Source: Amphirosellinia nigrospora (lineage: Eukaryota; Ascomycota; Sordariomycetes; Xylariales; Xylariaceae). Taken from it: a DNA stretch of 64,000 nt. The notes below the pieces were generated by a model. That model saw only the letters and a list, made by a program, of their open reading frames with translations. It made no database searches and was not told where the DNA came from. Position numbers and translations under genes: made by a program. Positions 49,791 through 59,885 of the stretch are shown here, piece after piece. Every line of letters starts with the position of its first letter. Positions within the stretch are counted from its first letter, which is position 1. The stretch is from positions 2,046,001 through 2,110,000 of the forward strand of contig SCHM01000002.1 of the NCBI GenBank assembly GCA_004123355.1, read 5' to 3'.

Positions 49791-50217
49791 AAGTCGGGCT
49801 AACGAACATGTTATTACAACGTGACGTTAAGGGTCAACAAAGAACACAAAAGAAAAACGTCTATCGGTATCACTTTCGGTATAGCCGTAAAGAGCTCATG
49901 GCAACGGATTAGTGCTCTTCATTTAGCGTCTATAGGTAGCTGCTAGAAACTAGCAAGGACAATGAAGTATGAACACAAGGCCCTAGGCATTCTTTGTTGG
50001 TAGTCCGGCATCAATATCCTTTGCTTTATGCTTTTTGTGTTCCTACCATCATCTGCACATTTTATATTGAACGTTACTCTCACCACTTCTACACGTACCG
50101 CCCATACTAGCTAGTCAACAACAGAACTCGGTCGCAATTATCATTGTAGATAATCACCACAGCATAATCTCTCGTTCCTAAGAACCCCTTGTCAAGAGCT
50201 CAACTCAGAGCCGGAAA
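49791..50217. other. Intergenic region
   Basis: About 430 bp; 3' end of the DUF4246 gene and promoter of the next gene. Nothing recognised. Confidence 0.5.
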
Positions 50218-51131
50218 ATGTGTGTGTTCAACTACAACGGCTATTTGGTCAGTAATTCTCAGAACCATTTCCTTCTTGTTTCAATAACTTTCCAATCAAT
50301 GACTATTTTTCCCGTTTCGAGCTACGACAGTACCTAGAAGCTTCCGAAGACCCTGAGAACCACATTTGGAGCACTAGTAACTGACTTCAAGTTTTATAGT
50401 GTGGGCACCCTAGAGATGGACCAATCCCACCAATCCTCTGCCAACAACACAATAGGCACCCTCACGAGCCTATGTGCAAGCCACTGAGGTACAACATCAA
50501 ACTTGACGAGGCGGTTTTTTGCGACCTCTGCAACGAAGGCATGACTGCGGCGAGCGAGCATTGGTCTGCGCAAACGACTCAATGGCGGGAGCAAAAAAAA
50601 GACTTGACAGAGACAGTTATTCAACAATTAAATATGGACAGAGCCCGCGCTTTGGCCCGAGTATTCACAGACGGTATTGCACAAGGCCCCACACATACTG
50701 GAAACCTCCAACTTCTCCGTGTAAGCCAATACATGCAAGTGGAGGCCGAGGAGGCAGCCGAAGAATTGGAACGGTCCCGTCGGGATTGGGAAATGAATAT
50801 CGAGGCCTTCACAAGGTTTGGACTCGTACCTGCCAAATACTTCGAAGACGTTGAGGAGGAGGGAAAGGCTATTGACAAGGAATATGAGAATCGAGTCGCC
50901 GCCTACCGAAAGTATGTGTTCGACCTTCCCACAGAATCTCAAGACGACAATCAGAATAAAGAGGCCCCCAACGACACATACGAGAAAATGATCCAGAGGT
51001 TTTGTACTCAGAGACGCGAGGTCATGCAGCGTTTAAGGGCCAAACACAGGTCACTAGAACCCAAGAATGAAGACTGGGACGTGGTCGAGGAAATGGAAGC
51101 CGTGGATGTTTCCGACGTCTATAGCTACTAA
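50218..51131 (+). CDS. Cys/His-rich fungal protein, unknown
   Basis: Exons 50218-50247 and 50400-51131 give an intact 253-aa protein beginning MCVFNYNGYLCGHP. The first 65 residues hold a Cys/His-rich module (CGHP, LCQQHNRHPHEPMC, FCDLCNEG) that could bind zinc. The rest is predicted helical and charged: VEAEEAAEELERSRRDWEMN, then an acidic C-terminus ending VDVSDVYSY. This Cys-His N-terminus with a helical body is a layout I associate with lineage-specific fungal proteins, but no function is known to me. The 30-nt first exon was chosen because splicing restores a Cys/His pair and an uninterrupted frame. Its only intron belongs to the related-intron set. Confidence 0.7.
50248..50399 (+). repeat. 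Introner-like intron, copy 2 (Cys/His gene intron 1)
   Basis: 152-bp intron from GTCAGTAATTCTCAGAACC to AAGTTTTATAG. Related to the intron at 52077-52220 at both ends (AATTCTC-GAACC-TTTCCTTC at the start; AAGCTTC, GTAACT-ACT and TTTATAG at the end). Confidence 0.65.
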
Positions 51132-51780
51132 GCTCAGACGTTAGAAATATGATGCAACTTCTAACAACAACGGAAAAGACGAAGATTCTTTGGGCATTGT
51201 ATCAGAAATCTTGCGGGAAGTCTGATCGCGGCTATACCTTCTCAGTGTGAGATACGTAGAAATTAATAACATGACAACGAGGTTCCTATTCCTAGCTCTT
51301 TATCTTCTCAATGAGTAAGTAGGGAAAGGATCATGCTAAGTTAAGAATGTCGCAATATTACAATTATCACTATGTATTGTAAAAAGTCTAGAATAGTGAA
51401 TGGCACCTACCCTCCGTTGTTACACTTTACCAGATTAAACTCGGAGTTGGGGTTCAGACCTCCGTCTCGGCACGGCGACACATAGGTAAGCAACCCCAAA
51501 AGATGAAAGCGCCAGCTGCCCAGTTAAATACTAAACGACGAAGTCCACCAATCTACAATGTTTATTGTATCTGTGGCTGTTTTAGAACGGTAGAATAGTC
51601 TCATGTGGTTGATCCATCCCCTACATTTCCCACTAATCATCAAGAATCTCTAAGGATTGAGTGACAATCTTAAAACTATATAGACTTACATAGGTATCTG
51701 AGATCTTCAGGGATGATACCCTTTTCACAGGTGTGATAGTTACAATTATCTTTTGCCTTACGGAAGTTCTTCAATTCAGT
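51132..51780. other. Promoter region of the LPMO gene
   Basis: About 650 bp. A TATA-like ACTATATAGAC lies near 51677, about 100 bp before the LPMO start. No gene seen. Confidence 0.5.
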
Positions 51781-52848
51781 ATGCGAACCCCTGCTATTGT
51801 CGTGGCCCTAGCCACCTCCCTCCCTCATTTAGCTTCCGCCCATGGCTTTGTGAGTGGTGTTAAGGTCAACGGAGCATGGACTGCGGGCAGCGATCCCGTG
51901 TGGTACTACTATCCAGCGGGAACAGCTCCTGCAACGGCGGGCTGGGATAGTCTTAACCGTACGCGGAACTATTTTCTTTTCTGTTTTGACAACTTTATGA
52001 TGTCTACAAACTCCTGAAACATTCAAAATTCATGTTTCGAACAGCAATAGCAATAGCTGACTCAAAGTGTTGTAGAGTAAGAAATTCTCGGAACCGTTTC
52101 CTTCCTTTTTAGCGACTTGTCGAGCTCGAAGTTTCCTTTTCAGGACAACAGAGTATCTAAAAGCTTCGAAACTCTCACAAACGAGCTCTGATTGGGGTAA
52201 CTAACTCAAAAGCTTTATAGAGATCTCGGGTTTGTTGAGCCAAACAACTTCGGTACCTCCGATATTGCCTGCCACAAGTCGGCCACTGTTGGAAAGAATT
52301 TTGTGAGCGTCAACGCCGGCGATACTATCACATTTTTCTGGAATACCTGGCCGGATTCTCACAAGGGCCCCATTATCAACTACATTTCGCCCTATGGAAG
52401 TGAGTTGCCCCTTCCATCATTCCGCCTTGACTTAGCTTGGCGGCTGTAACGTCTTGCTGACTTCCGCGTCTAGCCTCTGCAGGAAGCTTGCAGTGGAACA
52501 AGATCAGTCAATCTAGTATCGTTAGCGGTACTACTTGGGTGACTGACACACTGATTGCTAATAACTTCACCTCGGCTGCTACCATTTCCCAAGAACTTGA
52601 AGGCTGGCGACTATGTGATTCGCCATGAAATCATCGCGCTGCACGGTGGCCAGAACCTCAACGGAGCCCAGAACTATCCGCAGTGCCTCAACCTCAGGGT
52701 ATCCGGAAGCGGCAGCGTTTCGCCCAGCGGTGGCACGGCCGGCAGCAGCCTCTACAAGAACACCGACCCCGGCATCATGTTCAACCTCTACACTTCATAC
52801 ACTTCCTATCCCTACCCGGGACCTGCTCTGTGGACTGCGGCGAATTAG
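51781..52848 (+). CDS. AA9 lytic polysaccharide monooxygenase
   Basis: Secreted copper enzyme that oxidatively cleaves cellulose or related glucans. Signal peptide [20 protein letters not shown] is followed by [11 protein letters not shown]; the His after the signal cleavage is the first copper-brace ligand. The second is in [14 protein letters not shown], and the axial region is [15 protein letters not shown]. Cysteines in SDIACHKSA and YPQCLNL would make the core disulfide. Exons: 51781-51958, a single base 52076, 52221-52399 and 52474-52848, giving [16 protein letters not shown] across the first junctions. One extra base lies near 52585 ([13 protein letters not shown]). About 243 aa, no cellulose-binding module. 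A single intron ending at 52222 would also keep frame (NHLGF). Confidence 0.9.
51959..52075 (+). repeat. Introner-like intron, copy 3 (LPMO intron 1a)
   Basis: 117-bp intron from GTACGCGGAACTATTTTC to CTCAAAGTGTTGTAG, closely related to 48144-48290 over its whole length. It is followed by one base (A) and then another related intron. Confidence 0.6.
52077..52220 (+). repeat. Introner-like intron, copy 4 (LPMO intron 1b)
   Basis: 144-bp intron from GTAAGAAATTCTCGGAACC to CAAAAGCTTTATAG, related to 50248-50399. Directly follows copy 3 after a single base. Confidence 0.6.
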
Positions 52849-54735
52849 CTGTATCCTGAATGGTTTGGTTTGAACAGTGGCCTAAACTATTTTGAGGGAT
52901 AGAGTGCATCAAACAACAAGAAATATTAGCTGTATCTTATATTGGCTTGTGCGACTATGCAGAACACGGAGTTGCTTGATAGTTTGTCTCCTTCAGATAC
53001 CATGACAGTATTCAAGTCTCATCCTGTGTGAGGAATCTAGTTATCTTACTCGGGGATTTGAGCTGCGAAGCGTAACTAACTACTTAGCTGTATAATCAAT
53101 CTGAAAGAGCTTTTGAACTTGATTGCACGACAGCACCTAATGGCCGAGGCCACTGACTGTGGCTATAGTAGGGGAGTAGTGTCACATACACTAAGGCTTA
53201 GGTCATCCGAGATCTCGGTCGCCCGTAGATCTCGGGTGGTCCGGGTGTAACTCCGAGCTTCCGAAACAACAGTAACGAACATGTAGAGACTAAAATCGCC
53301 GGCCTCGAAGGAATAGAGTATGGACCTTCACAGCCCCCTTGACTTCGCAGAAGATTATAATAATCTGAACACCTTCCAAGCCCATTACAGAAGCCCTTGT
53401 TACAAGCAGGGATTAAAAGAGGTTAGTGAAAAAAAAAGCTTGTTAGTGTAAGATCCGCCTCTTAACTTTTCCCTATATTACTCGGCTTTATACTTACACT
53501 AGGCCGTAGGCACAAGGGAATTTCCTAGTGACTGTAGGGAATGATCGTGATAATGCATACTTTTCCCGGCGGACGAATTCAACCACCCCTACCACCGCTT
53601 TCCCCCTGCACGGACGGACTCGGGTAGACTCGGACGCGGACGGATTTAAGGACTTAAAAGGCTGCGGGTTCTCTTCGGAGTTACAAGTACCTTAGCTATA
53701 GCTTAAATTTTGAAGTCATAGTTGATTTACGATAGCAAATTAGACGAACCAATCCCAGTTTATCGTCTGTTGTAGAAAGCTAAAAAGCTTAAATTTTGTG
53801 TGAATTGTTGAGTTGGCGCAGCCTGTTTAGATGATGAATCAAATACGCGTCGCGCATTAACTACGCCACCCTTGAAGCGGGATGTCAAGTCAATCCACAG
53901 AATGTCAGTATGATAGATTCACCGTTTATTGATAGGGTGGCTAGTGTATGCCGCTACCGTAATTACCGATATACTGGCAGCCTAGGCTCTACTATAACTT
54001 TATGCGGAATGTCAAATTCTCGCAAAACCAGCAAGAGATAGCTACACTAGTGTACACTAGGTGCGGCTTACACATCCCGTCTGACAAATGGGATGGGCCC
54101 TTTTAGTGGGTGCCTTGAGAGTGAACGGCCGGCCAATCTCAACCATGGTATCGAGGACATCGAACACCGCCTTAACAAAAACACTCGACACATATGTGCG
54201 CAGTCTGGAACATAGGACGTCCTTAATACCAAACTTACTTACAACCGTCAGATAGAACAAAACAGCTTACTTCTACAACAAGTGAGGAGGACGCTTACGA
54301 TCATTCAATAGCGTCTCAATGCTCAATATACGAATCAATAAATCAAATACTCCATTGTCGCTTTGATTCTCATGCGAAGAGTGGAAGGTGAGTTTGAAGA
54401 CTGCTACAGTATGGAGAAGAAGTGACTCGTCGCGGGTAGCTCGGAGTTAACAACCCGCGCTTTTGGTTCGAAAAGGAGAGATGTGAATCACCGCTGGGAA
54501 TAAACTCAAGCTAACAGGGAACAACTCCATTTAACTAGGGCACCCTTGTTAGGTAGAACCTGTTATTGATCCAGTGCTTATAGATTTTGTATTGTTTCTA
54601 GTACAACTCTTCCAGATATAAAACTATCTAGCTCGACCTGTGGATGTTCAAACCATATTTTCCTCACCCTACTCCTACCTACCTTCTTACTATACTATAA
54701 TCTTAGTTCCTCAAAACATTAAACTACCAAGCAAA
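52849..54735. other. AT-rich gene-poor interval with an LTR fossil
   Basis: About 1.9 kb. Holds the degenerate solo LTR 53180-53404 and a small perfect-stem hairpin (CGCGGGT at 54431-54437 with ACCCGCG at 54453-54459). No protein gene recognised. Confidence 0.5.
53180..53404 (-). mobile_element. Degenerate solo LTR (fossil)
   Basis: About 225 bp, minus orientation, TGTAACA-type start and TGTGACA-type end. Flanked by AGTAG and AGCAG, four of five bases alike, consistent with an old 5-bp target-site duplication. Related to 26029-26281 and 29692-29930. No coding part; broken and old. Confidence 0.6.
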
Positions 54736-55364
54736 ATGTATAACTCTAAAGCCCTCCTTTTCCTAGCTGCCTTTGCAGGCACTTCAGTAGCTCAGAAATC
54801 AAACAGTGAATTCTGTTCCGAGCACTTGACTTCCTTCTTCGGCTTGCTTTTTAAAGAGGCTCCTACAACACCTGCCGCGATCCTCTCCTTCATCGCCTCA
54901 AACACTCAGGCAGTCCCTCCGCTGCCAACCACCCTTGACCCCGAAGCCCATCAGTCACAGCTCTGCGCGCTCGCAACAGCGCTGCCTTCATCGCTTCTGC
55001 CCGAGTTTGCGACCCTTGCCTCCGGACTTCTCAGCGTCGGCAGGGAGTATAGCAGCGATTCATCGCCTACGTCACGGACTGCGCCCCAGAAAACGAGGTC
55101 GCGAGCACGACCAGCTACCTCGACTACATCTTCACAGCCACCGGCAACATCTGTCAGGAGACGGCTACGCCCACGGCTACCCCCGGCGGCGCGTCCAACG
55201 GCACCTACCCGACCGTACCTACCCGACCGTACAGGCTCCGTCTATCCCACCGCTACTGGCTCCTCCTCTTCTTTAATCCCACCGCCGCTGCTGCCAGGCC
55301 CACCGGTGCCTTGCTAGGCGTAGCCGCCATGGGTGGTGTCCTCGGTGCTGCTGCCATGCTCTAA
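54736..55364 (+). CDS. Secreted, probably GPI-anchored small protein
   Basis: Starts MYNSKALLFLAAFAGTSVAQ, a clear signal peptide with cleavage near SVAQ. A helical domain with paired cysteines follows: EFCSEHLTSFFGLLF, QLCALATALPSSLLPEFATL, IAYVTDCAPENEV and TATGNICQE. Next come a Thr/Pro/Gly-rich linker and a hydrophobic end GALLGVAAMGGVLGAAAML, typical of a GPI-attachment signal. The frame changes near 55064 and again near 55210-55290, so the intact protein is inferred to run to the stop at 55362-55364, about 205 aa. The arrangement resembles fungal secreted proteins annotated as infection-structure-specific, but I am unsure of that family match. Confidence 0.6.
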
Positions 55365-55981
55365 GCGGCCACGATCGTTTCTAGTTTAGAACTCGAACGG
55401 TTTTAATTCCCCAGGATAATCGCCGAGGCATCGTTATTCGTTAGGACGGCGCTTCTATTCGAAGCTGGGAAGCTTGTGGTTAGCATTTTATTCAAGAGTG
55501 ATAAAATGTTAAAAATACTATATCGACTAGGCACACAGATATTGTCTGATAGTATTGAGGCTAAACAAAAGTATAATCATTGATTAGTAATCTTCTGCCG
55601 AATTCATTTGCTTTGTGAATGTGAAAGCGGAGCTAAGGTTAGCTGCCTTGATGTATAAGCCCTATCACTCGATTCATATCGTATAACCCTTGATAGTATG
55701 ATACGACGCCGTTGTCATCGTGTCGCAGATTCACCTCACCTCTAGGTCCCTCTCCTACTCCGTGGAACACTACAAGAACTATTTGGTTAGTTCCCCTACG
55801 ACGACTACGCCTTTAAGCTCTGGCTTTATACAGATAGTTGTCAGGCTTAGAAGCGGAACTTGTGGGGAGGAGGGAAGACGATGATGATGCCAAGTACCTG
55901 ATCTGAGTTAAGCCGATGGGGCAGCCATAGGCCACGACACGGGTCGCCGAAAGAGGCAATATCAAAATAATTAAACTTGTC

Positions 55982-56338
55982 TGTCACACGGACCCTGGTC
56001 AGTGCGCAATACAGTGCCACACAGGGTCCCACACGGAGTTCGCAAGATACTACCCTGCGAGGCTATGGCAGTCGTACGAGGTTATCGTGAGTCTCAGAAG
56101 CATATATCGAGCTGAACTCGAACCCGAAACACTCGCCTCACCGGCTACAGAGGTCTTACCTTTCGGTCCCGTGAAGAAGGGAAAGGAAAGGAAAGGAAGG
56201 AGAATTCTGAGCATAAAAAGGGCTCGAATTCTCCCTCGAGGGAAAAGGAAACCTAGATCTATATGGCCCCTTTGGCACCATAGTCGTTTATTACTCAATT
56301 GAACCTATTCCAAGCCCTCAATCAGAGCCCTTGTGACA
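55982..56338 (-). mobile_element. Solo LTR (fossil)
   Basis: About 357 bp, minus orientation, ending TGTCACACGG (plus-strand left) and CCTTGTGACA (right), which are inverted at the tips. Flanks TTGTC and ATGTC agree at four of five bases. Shares its first 35 bp with the copies at 56715 and 57457 but its middle is different, so it is a related subfamily. No internal region. Confidence 0.65.
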
Positions 56339-56714
56339 ATGTCATACAAATTAACATGCTAAGGCTTGTTGGCGAGACATAAAAATTGGGAATAGAGGCT
56401 CACACAGAGCTATTAATTTTTAATTGTACTGATTCAATATTTTACCAGTTATTAGTTTAAATTTAATAAACTCAAAGCTACTTGTTTAAATTAAACAGAA
56501 ACCCCGAAAGAAAAAAGGAACCCGCGATTTAGTTGATTTTGCTTCTGCAAGTTCTGTGATGTCAGTGGCCTTCCTCTAGATACTTAACTCTCCCTCTACT
56601 CCGCGTATTTAATACAATCTTTAATATGCCTTGGATAAAGCTTTCGGAATACTCATTCACTACTCCGGTAACTCTTACTTCCGATAAAAAAATGGCTGGT
56701 CATCACTCTACTAC

Positions 56715-56969
56715 TATTACAAGGGCTCTGATTAAGGGCTTGGGAATAGCTTCATTCCTTCAAATCTAACAATTAGCTATAGCGTCAAAGGACCTCTTGC
56801 TCTCTAGATTCTTTTCTAGAGGACTCGGGACCTAACTAGCCTATATATACACAGATTTCGGGCTACCCCAACGGACCTCCGTTAGCCTCTGTAGCCAATA
56901 TAGCTCAAAATGGTACAAATAGCCGAGCTGCAGCCGAGGGCTGAAGCCGTAGGCGAAATACGTGTAACA
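56715..56969 (+). mobile_element. Solo LTR (fossil), with target-site duplication
   Basis: About 255 bp, plus orientation. It is flanked on both sides by ACTAC, a perfect 5-bp target-site duplication, showing a complete LTR left by recombination of a full element. Closely similar to 57457-57698 in opposite orientation. Relatively younger than the copies at 26, 29 and 53 kb. No coding part. Confidence 0.75.
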
Positions 56970-57456
56970 ACTACCGTCACTATCCTTATACTTTTAGTCC
57001 CCTATTATATTTTATCCGGATGTCGCAATCTTATCACCTTAAGAAAGACCATACCTTTCTTAGTTGATCGATGTAACAAGAGCTTCTGTTGAAGAGCTTG
57101 GAGGGGTATTCAGATTGTAGCATCATTCTACAGAGCTCAAGGGAACTACAAAGGTATATTCCCTCAAATATTTTGAAGTAGATACGTGTGGCAATAGATC
57201 AAGGCAGTCCTTGCAGACAAGCCTTTCGTGAGAGGATTCAGGAGTGTCATGTTCTTCAACTTTTAATCAGTTTCATAATTCTAGGTACGACCGGTGGAGC
57301 TACCATATCACCATTATAAATACGCTGAGGACATCTACGAAGTCTACTTCCATGTTTTCATCTATCAGGGCGCCCGTAATACTATATAAATGGTGGTCCC
57401 ATAATTTTATTCGAATAAGCCCATCACTATCACGCGGATAAGTCATAGAACCTATG

Positions 57457-57698
57457 TGTCACACGGATTTTCAGCCCTCGGCTGCAGCTCGTTTATTTGT
57501 ACTATTTTGGGTTATATTAGCTATACAGGTCAACGGAGGTCCGTTGGGGTAGCCCGAAATCTATGTATATAGGCTAGTTAGGTCCCGAGTCCTCTGGAAA
57601 GGAATCTAGAGAGTAAGAGGTCCTTTGACGCCATAGCCAATTATTAGATCTGAAGGAATGAAGCTATTCCCAAGCCCTCAATCAGAGCCCTTGTGATA
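57457..57698 (-). mobile_element. Solo LTR (fossil), with target-site duplication
   Basis: About 242 bp, minus orientation, flanked on both sides by CTATG, a perfect 5-bp duplication. Pairs with 56715-56969 as an inverted repeat of roughly 240 bp arms around a 490-bp spacer. The two have different target duplications, so they are independent insertions. Confidence 0.75.
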
Positions 57699-57717
57699 CT
57701 ATGTACCATAGGACTAC

Positions 57718-57987
57718 TGGTCACTCGGAATGTTAGACGGCTGAATAATATTCGGCTCCTTCTCCATGTCCGAGATATATAGAACAAGGATACCAGTTAT
57801 GATAGGCTCGTATCGTACGGGCCCCTCCTCTGAAATCGTCTTCTGAAATCGTCTATATATAAGGGGCTACGGGTGATGTCGCGTTGTGAGGAGGAGCAGG
57901 AAATCAGAGGCCCTGTAGACCCCAAAGATTGTCTTAGCTAAATAGAACCGCAAGTTCTAAACGCTTGAGCATGAAGCCCTTGTCACA
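57718..57987 (-). mobile_element. Degenerate solo LTR (fossil)
   Basis: About 270 bp, minus orientation, TGTGACAAGGGCTTC-type start and CCGAGTGACCA-type end. Contains a TATA-like TATATATA about midway, as expected in an LTR. Only 20 bp from the previous LTR. No matching target duplication recognised. Confidence 0.5.
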
Positions 57988-58261
57988 GCTATGCAGCTAG
58001 ATACTCATACGGGCCAGCATCACCTCATTCATATTTTCTGATAGTTGGATGTCAAAGAAGTGGTATTGAAACGGCCATTATTACCAACCTTCAAACATCA
58101 CGTGATAGGCTAGACAAGTCTTGCAGTTACCTATGTTCAATATTCGTTCGCCCAAGAATCACATGAAGACTCAAATACCTCGGAAAAAGAATGTCATAAT
58201 CTATAACTACGAACTAAAATGTACACATGGTGGTGGTTACAAGACCAACGTTGAAATATTA

Positions 58262-59885
58262 TCAGCCCGCAAGTTTAGATATTTGTCCCAACAATGAGGA
58301 ACGGGCCTGTCGAAACTTCCGCCTCTCCGCATCGCTGCCATAAGCGACGAGAGTTTCGGAGATCATCAAATCCTCGATCTCCCCAAATTCGGCCTCATTA
58401 GGTCCTTCTTCTGTATTTTTTCTAAGTCTGACAAATTGCAGGTGAGGCTTGATAGAGCATAATGGTTCCACTGTGCCGTCAAGGATTAGCATAATCTTCC
58501 CAACAAAAATATATTGGGAAATCCCCGGAACGGGGTAAAAGGGAGCTTAATAAGGCTTACAATTTTCATCAAGTTCCGCCCTTCCAATATCTTTAACTTT
58601 ACACCTTTTCCCACTGTAATATCAGAAGTCAGTTATTGCCATGTCGGGAGTAGCATGTATGTGTTTAGGAGCCTTCAAACACTACCCTGGACTGGAACGG
58701 GAATTTTGTACTCTGGAAGTTACCAAATAATAAAATGGCCTCGAAAGCTACTCACTAGCGTACGACATTACGAAAGATATCATCTAGCGAGTCGTCTTCA
58801 TATTGGATCCGATTTCTCATGTTTGATACCAAACGGTCGACCCTGGCGGTACGACCGCTTGACTTTTCGTAGGCTTCAAGGTGGAAGGAGTAATTATCCA
58901 ACGATATCGCCATATCGCGCTGGATTTTAATAGCACGGGCTAAGATAGTGGTTTCAAACTTGTTCATGCTTTGATTCGAAATGGGGAGCAGCTCTGAAGC
59001 ATCCCAAGATTTGTCGGTAATTAGTCCTTAGCTTAGCTTCATATTTTCCCCACTACAACGTCAGCGATTAGTTATGTTCATTCTAAACAGAGGCGCTCTA
59101 ATTCATCACAACTGAGAGTTTCACTGTCCTTAGATTCGACTTAGATCAATACCAAACGATTGGGAAAGTTACTTACAGCTTTCAAATATCTTGGGTTGGT
59201 ATGCAGTGCCGTATATGTGTTGTAACGCCATAGCTGGATACCTAGATCGCGATACCCTTTCCCCTGGTTTTTTGAAGCCGCGGTTTCTAGTTCCTGAAGG
59301 AGATGGCACATCTTGATGTTTTTAACGAGGGCTTCCTCTTTGAAGATATCCTCGACGAGGAAACGGATGACAATAGCAGTGAGAACGTTACTGAAGAGAT
59401 TAAGAGTTAGGTAATCCGTCGACAGCCAGCAATGGACTCGTGGATAGGGTGCTCTTTTTTTGGGAAGGGGGGGGGCACTCTTAAATACTGACTTATCTGT
59501 GTCAGGATACCTTATAGCGCGCTTGAAATCCGAATGCTCTTTCAAAAATTGGTAGAAGGGCTTCACGATCGTTTTGTGATTTCTAATATCATTGAAGACA
59601 CGAGACTGCAGATTATCTGAATCAATGATTGGATCTAAAAATTGATCAACCCAAGCCACTATGTCCCCCAAAGATTATCGATATTCTAATACCAAGTGTT
59701 ATAACTCAACATCTCGTAAAGTATTATGTATCGAGACTTACTTTCCTCATATCAACCGTATGTATCCTATGGGGATCATGGGGGATCAGGTTCCGAATAA
59801 CATACGCAGGGAAAGTAACAAATTGCGTTAAATGGTATCGGCCGAAGTCAACCCCTTTGGCCTGAGGCTTGCTATTTGCACTCAT
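58262..59885 (-). CDS. Multi-exon orphan gene
   Basis: The start MSANSKPQAKGVDFGRYHLT is followed by QFVTFPAYVIRNLIPHDPHR. Exon 1 is 59885-59742 (48 codons, donor GTAAGT). Exon 2 is about 59695-59493 (NIDNLW-GDIVAWVDQFLDPI) and exon 3 is 59400-59177 (NVLTAIVIRFLVEDIF, GYRDLGIQLWRYNTYTALH). Later exons include MNKFETTILARAIKIQRDMA (about 58967) and the end SETLVAYGSDAERRKFRQAR before the stop at 58262. Introns are 50-100 bp with good donors. One base is missing in a G run near 59672 and exon joins after 59177 are uncertain. Mostly helical and soluble; I recognise no domain. Open coding pieces with consistent splice sites make it a likely real gene of about 300-340 aa. Confidence 0.5.

Larger units (their letters stand above)
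55365..58261. other. Gene-free interval with a cluster of LTR fossils
   Basis: About 2.9 kb, AT-rich. Four solo LTRs (55982-56338, 56715-56969, 57457-57698, 57718-57987) and no retrotransposon coding part between them. A short direct repeat of TCTGAAATCGTCT occurs at about 57829-57855, inside the last LTR. No gene seen. Confidence 0.6.

Noticed and set aside
54431-54459. Hairpin with perfect 7-bp stem (CGCGGGT/ACCCGCG)
   Set aside because: Isolated, no T tract or neighbouring gene end; one such hairpin is expected by chance in this length.
56715-57698. A DNA transposon with long terminal inverted repeats
   Set aside because: Each arm has its own perfect 5-bp duplication and LTR-like ends, so they are two solo LTRs in opposite orientation.
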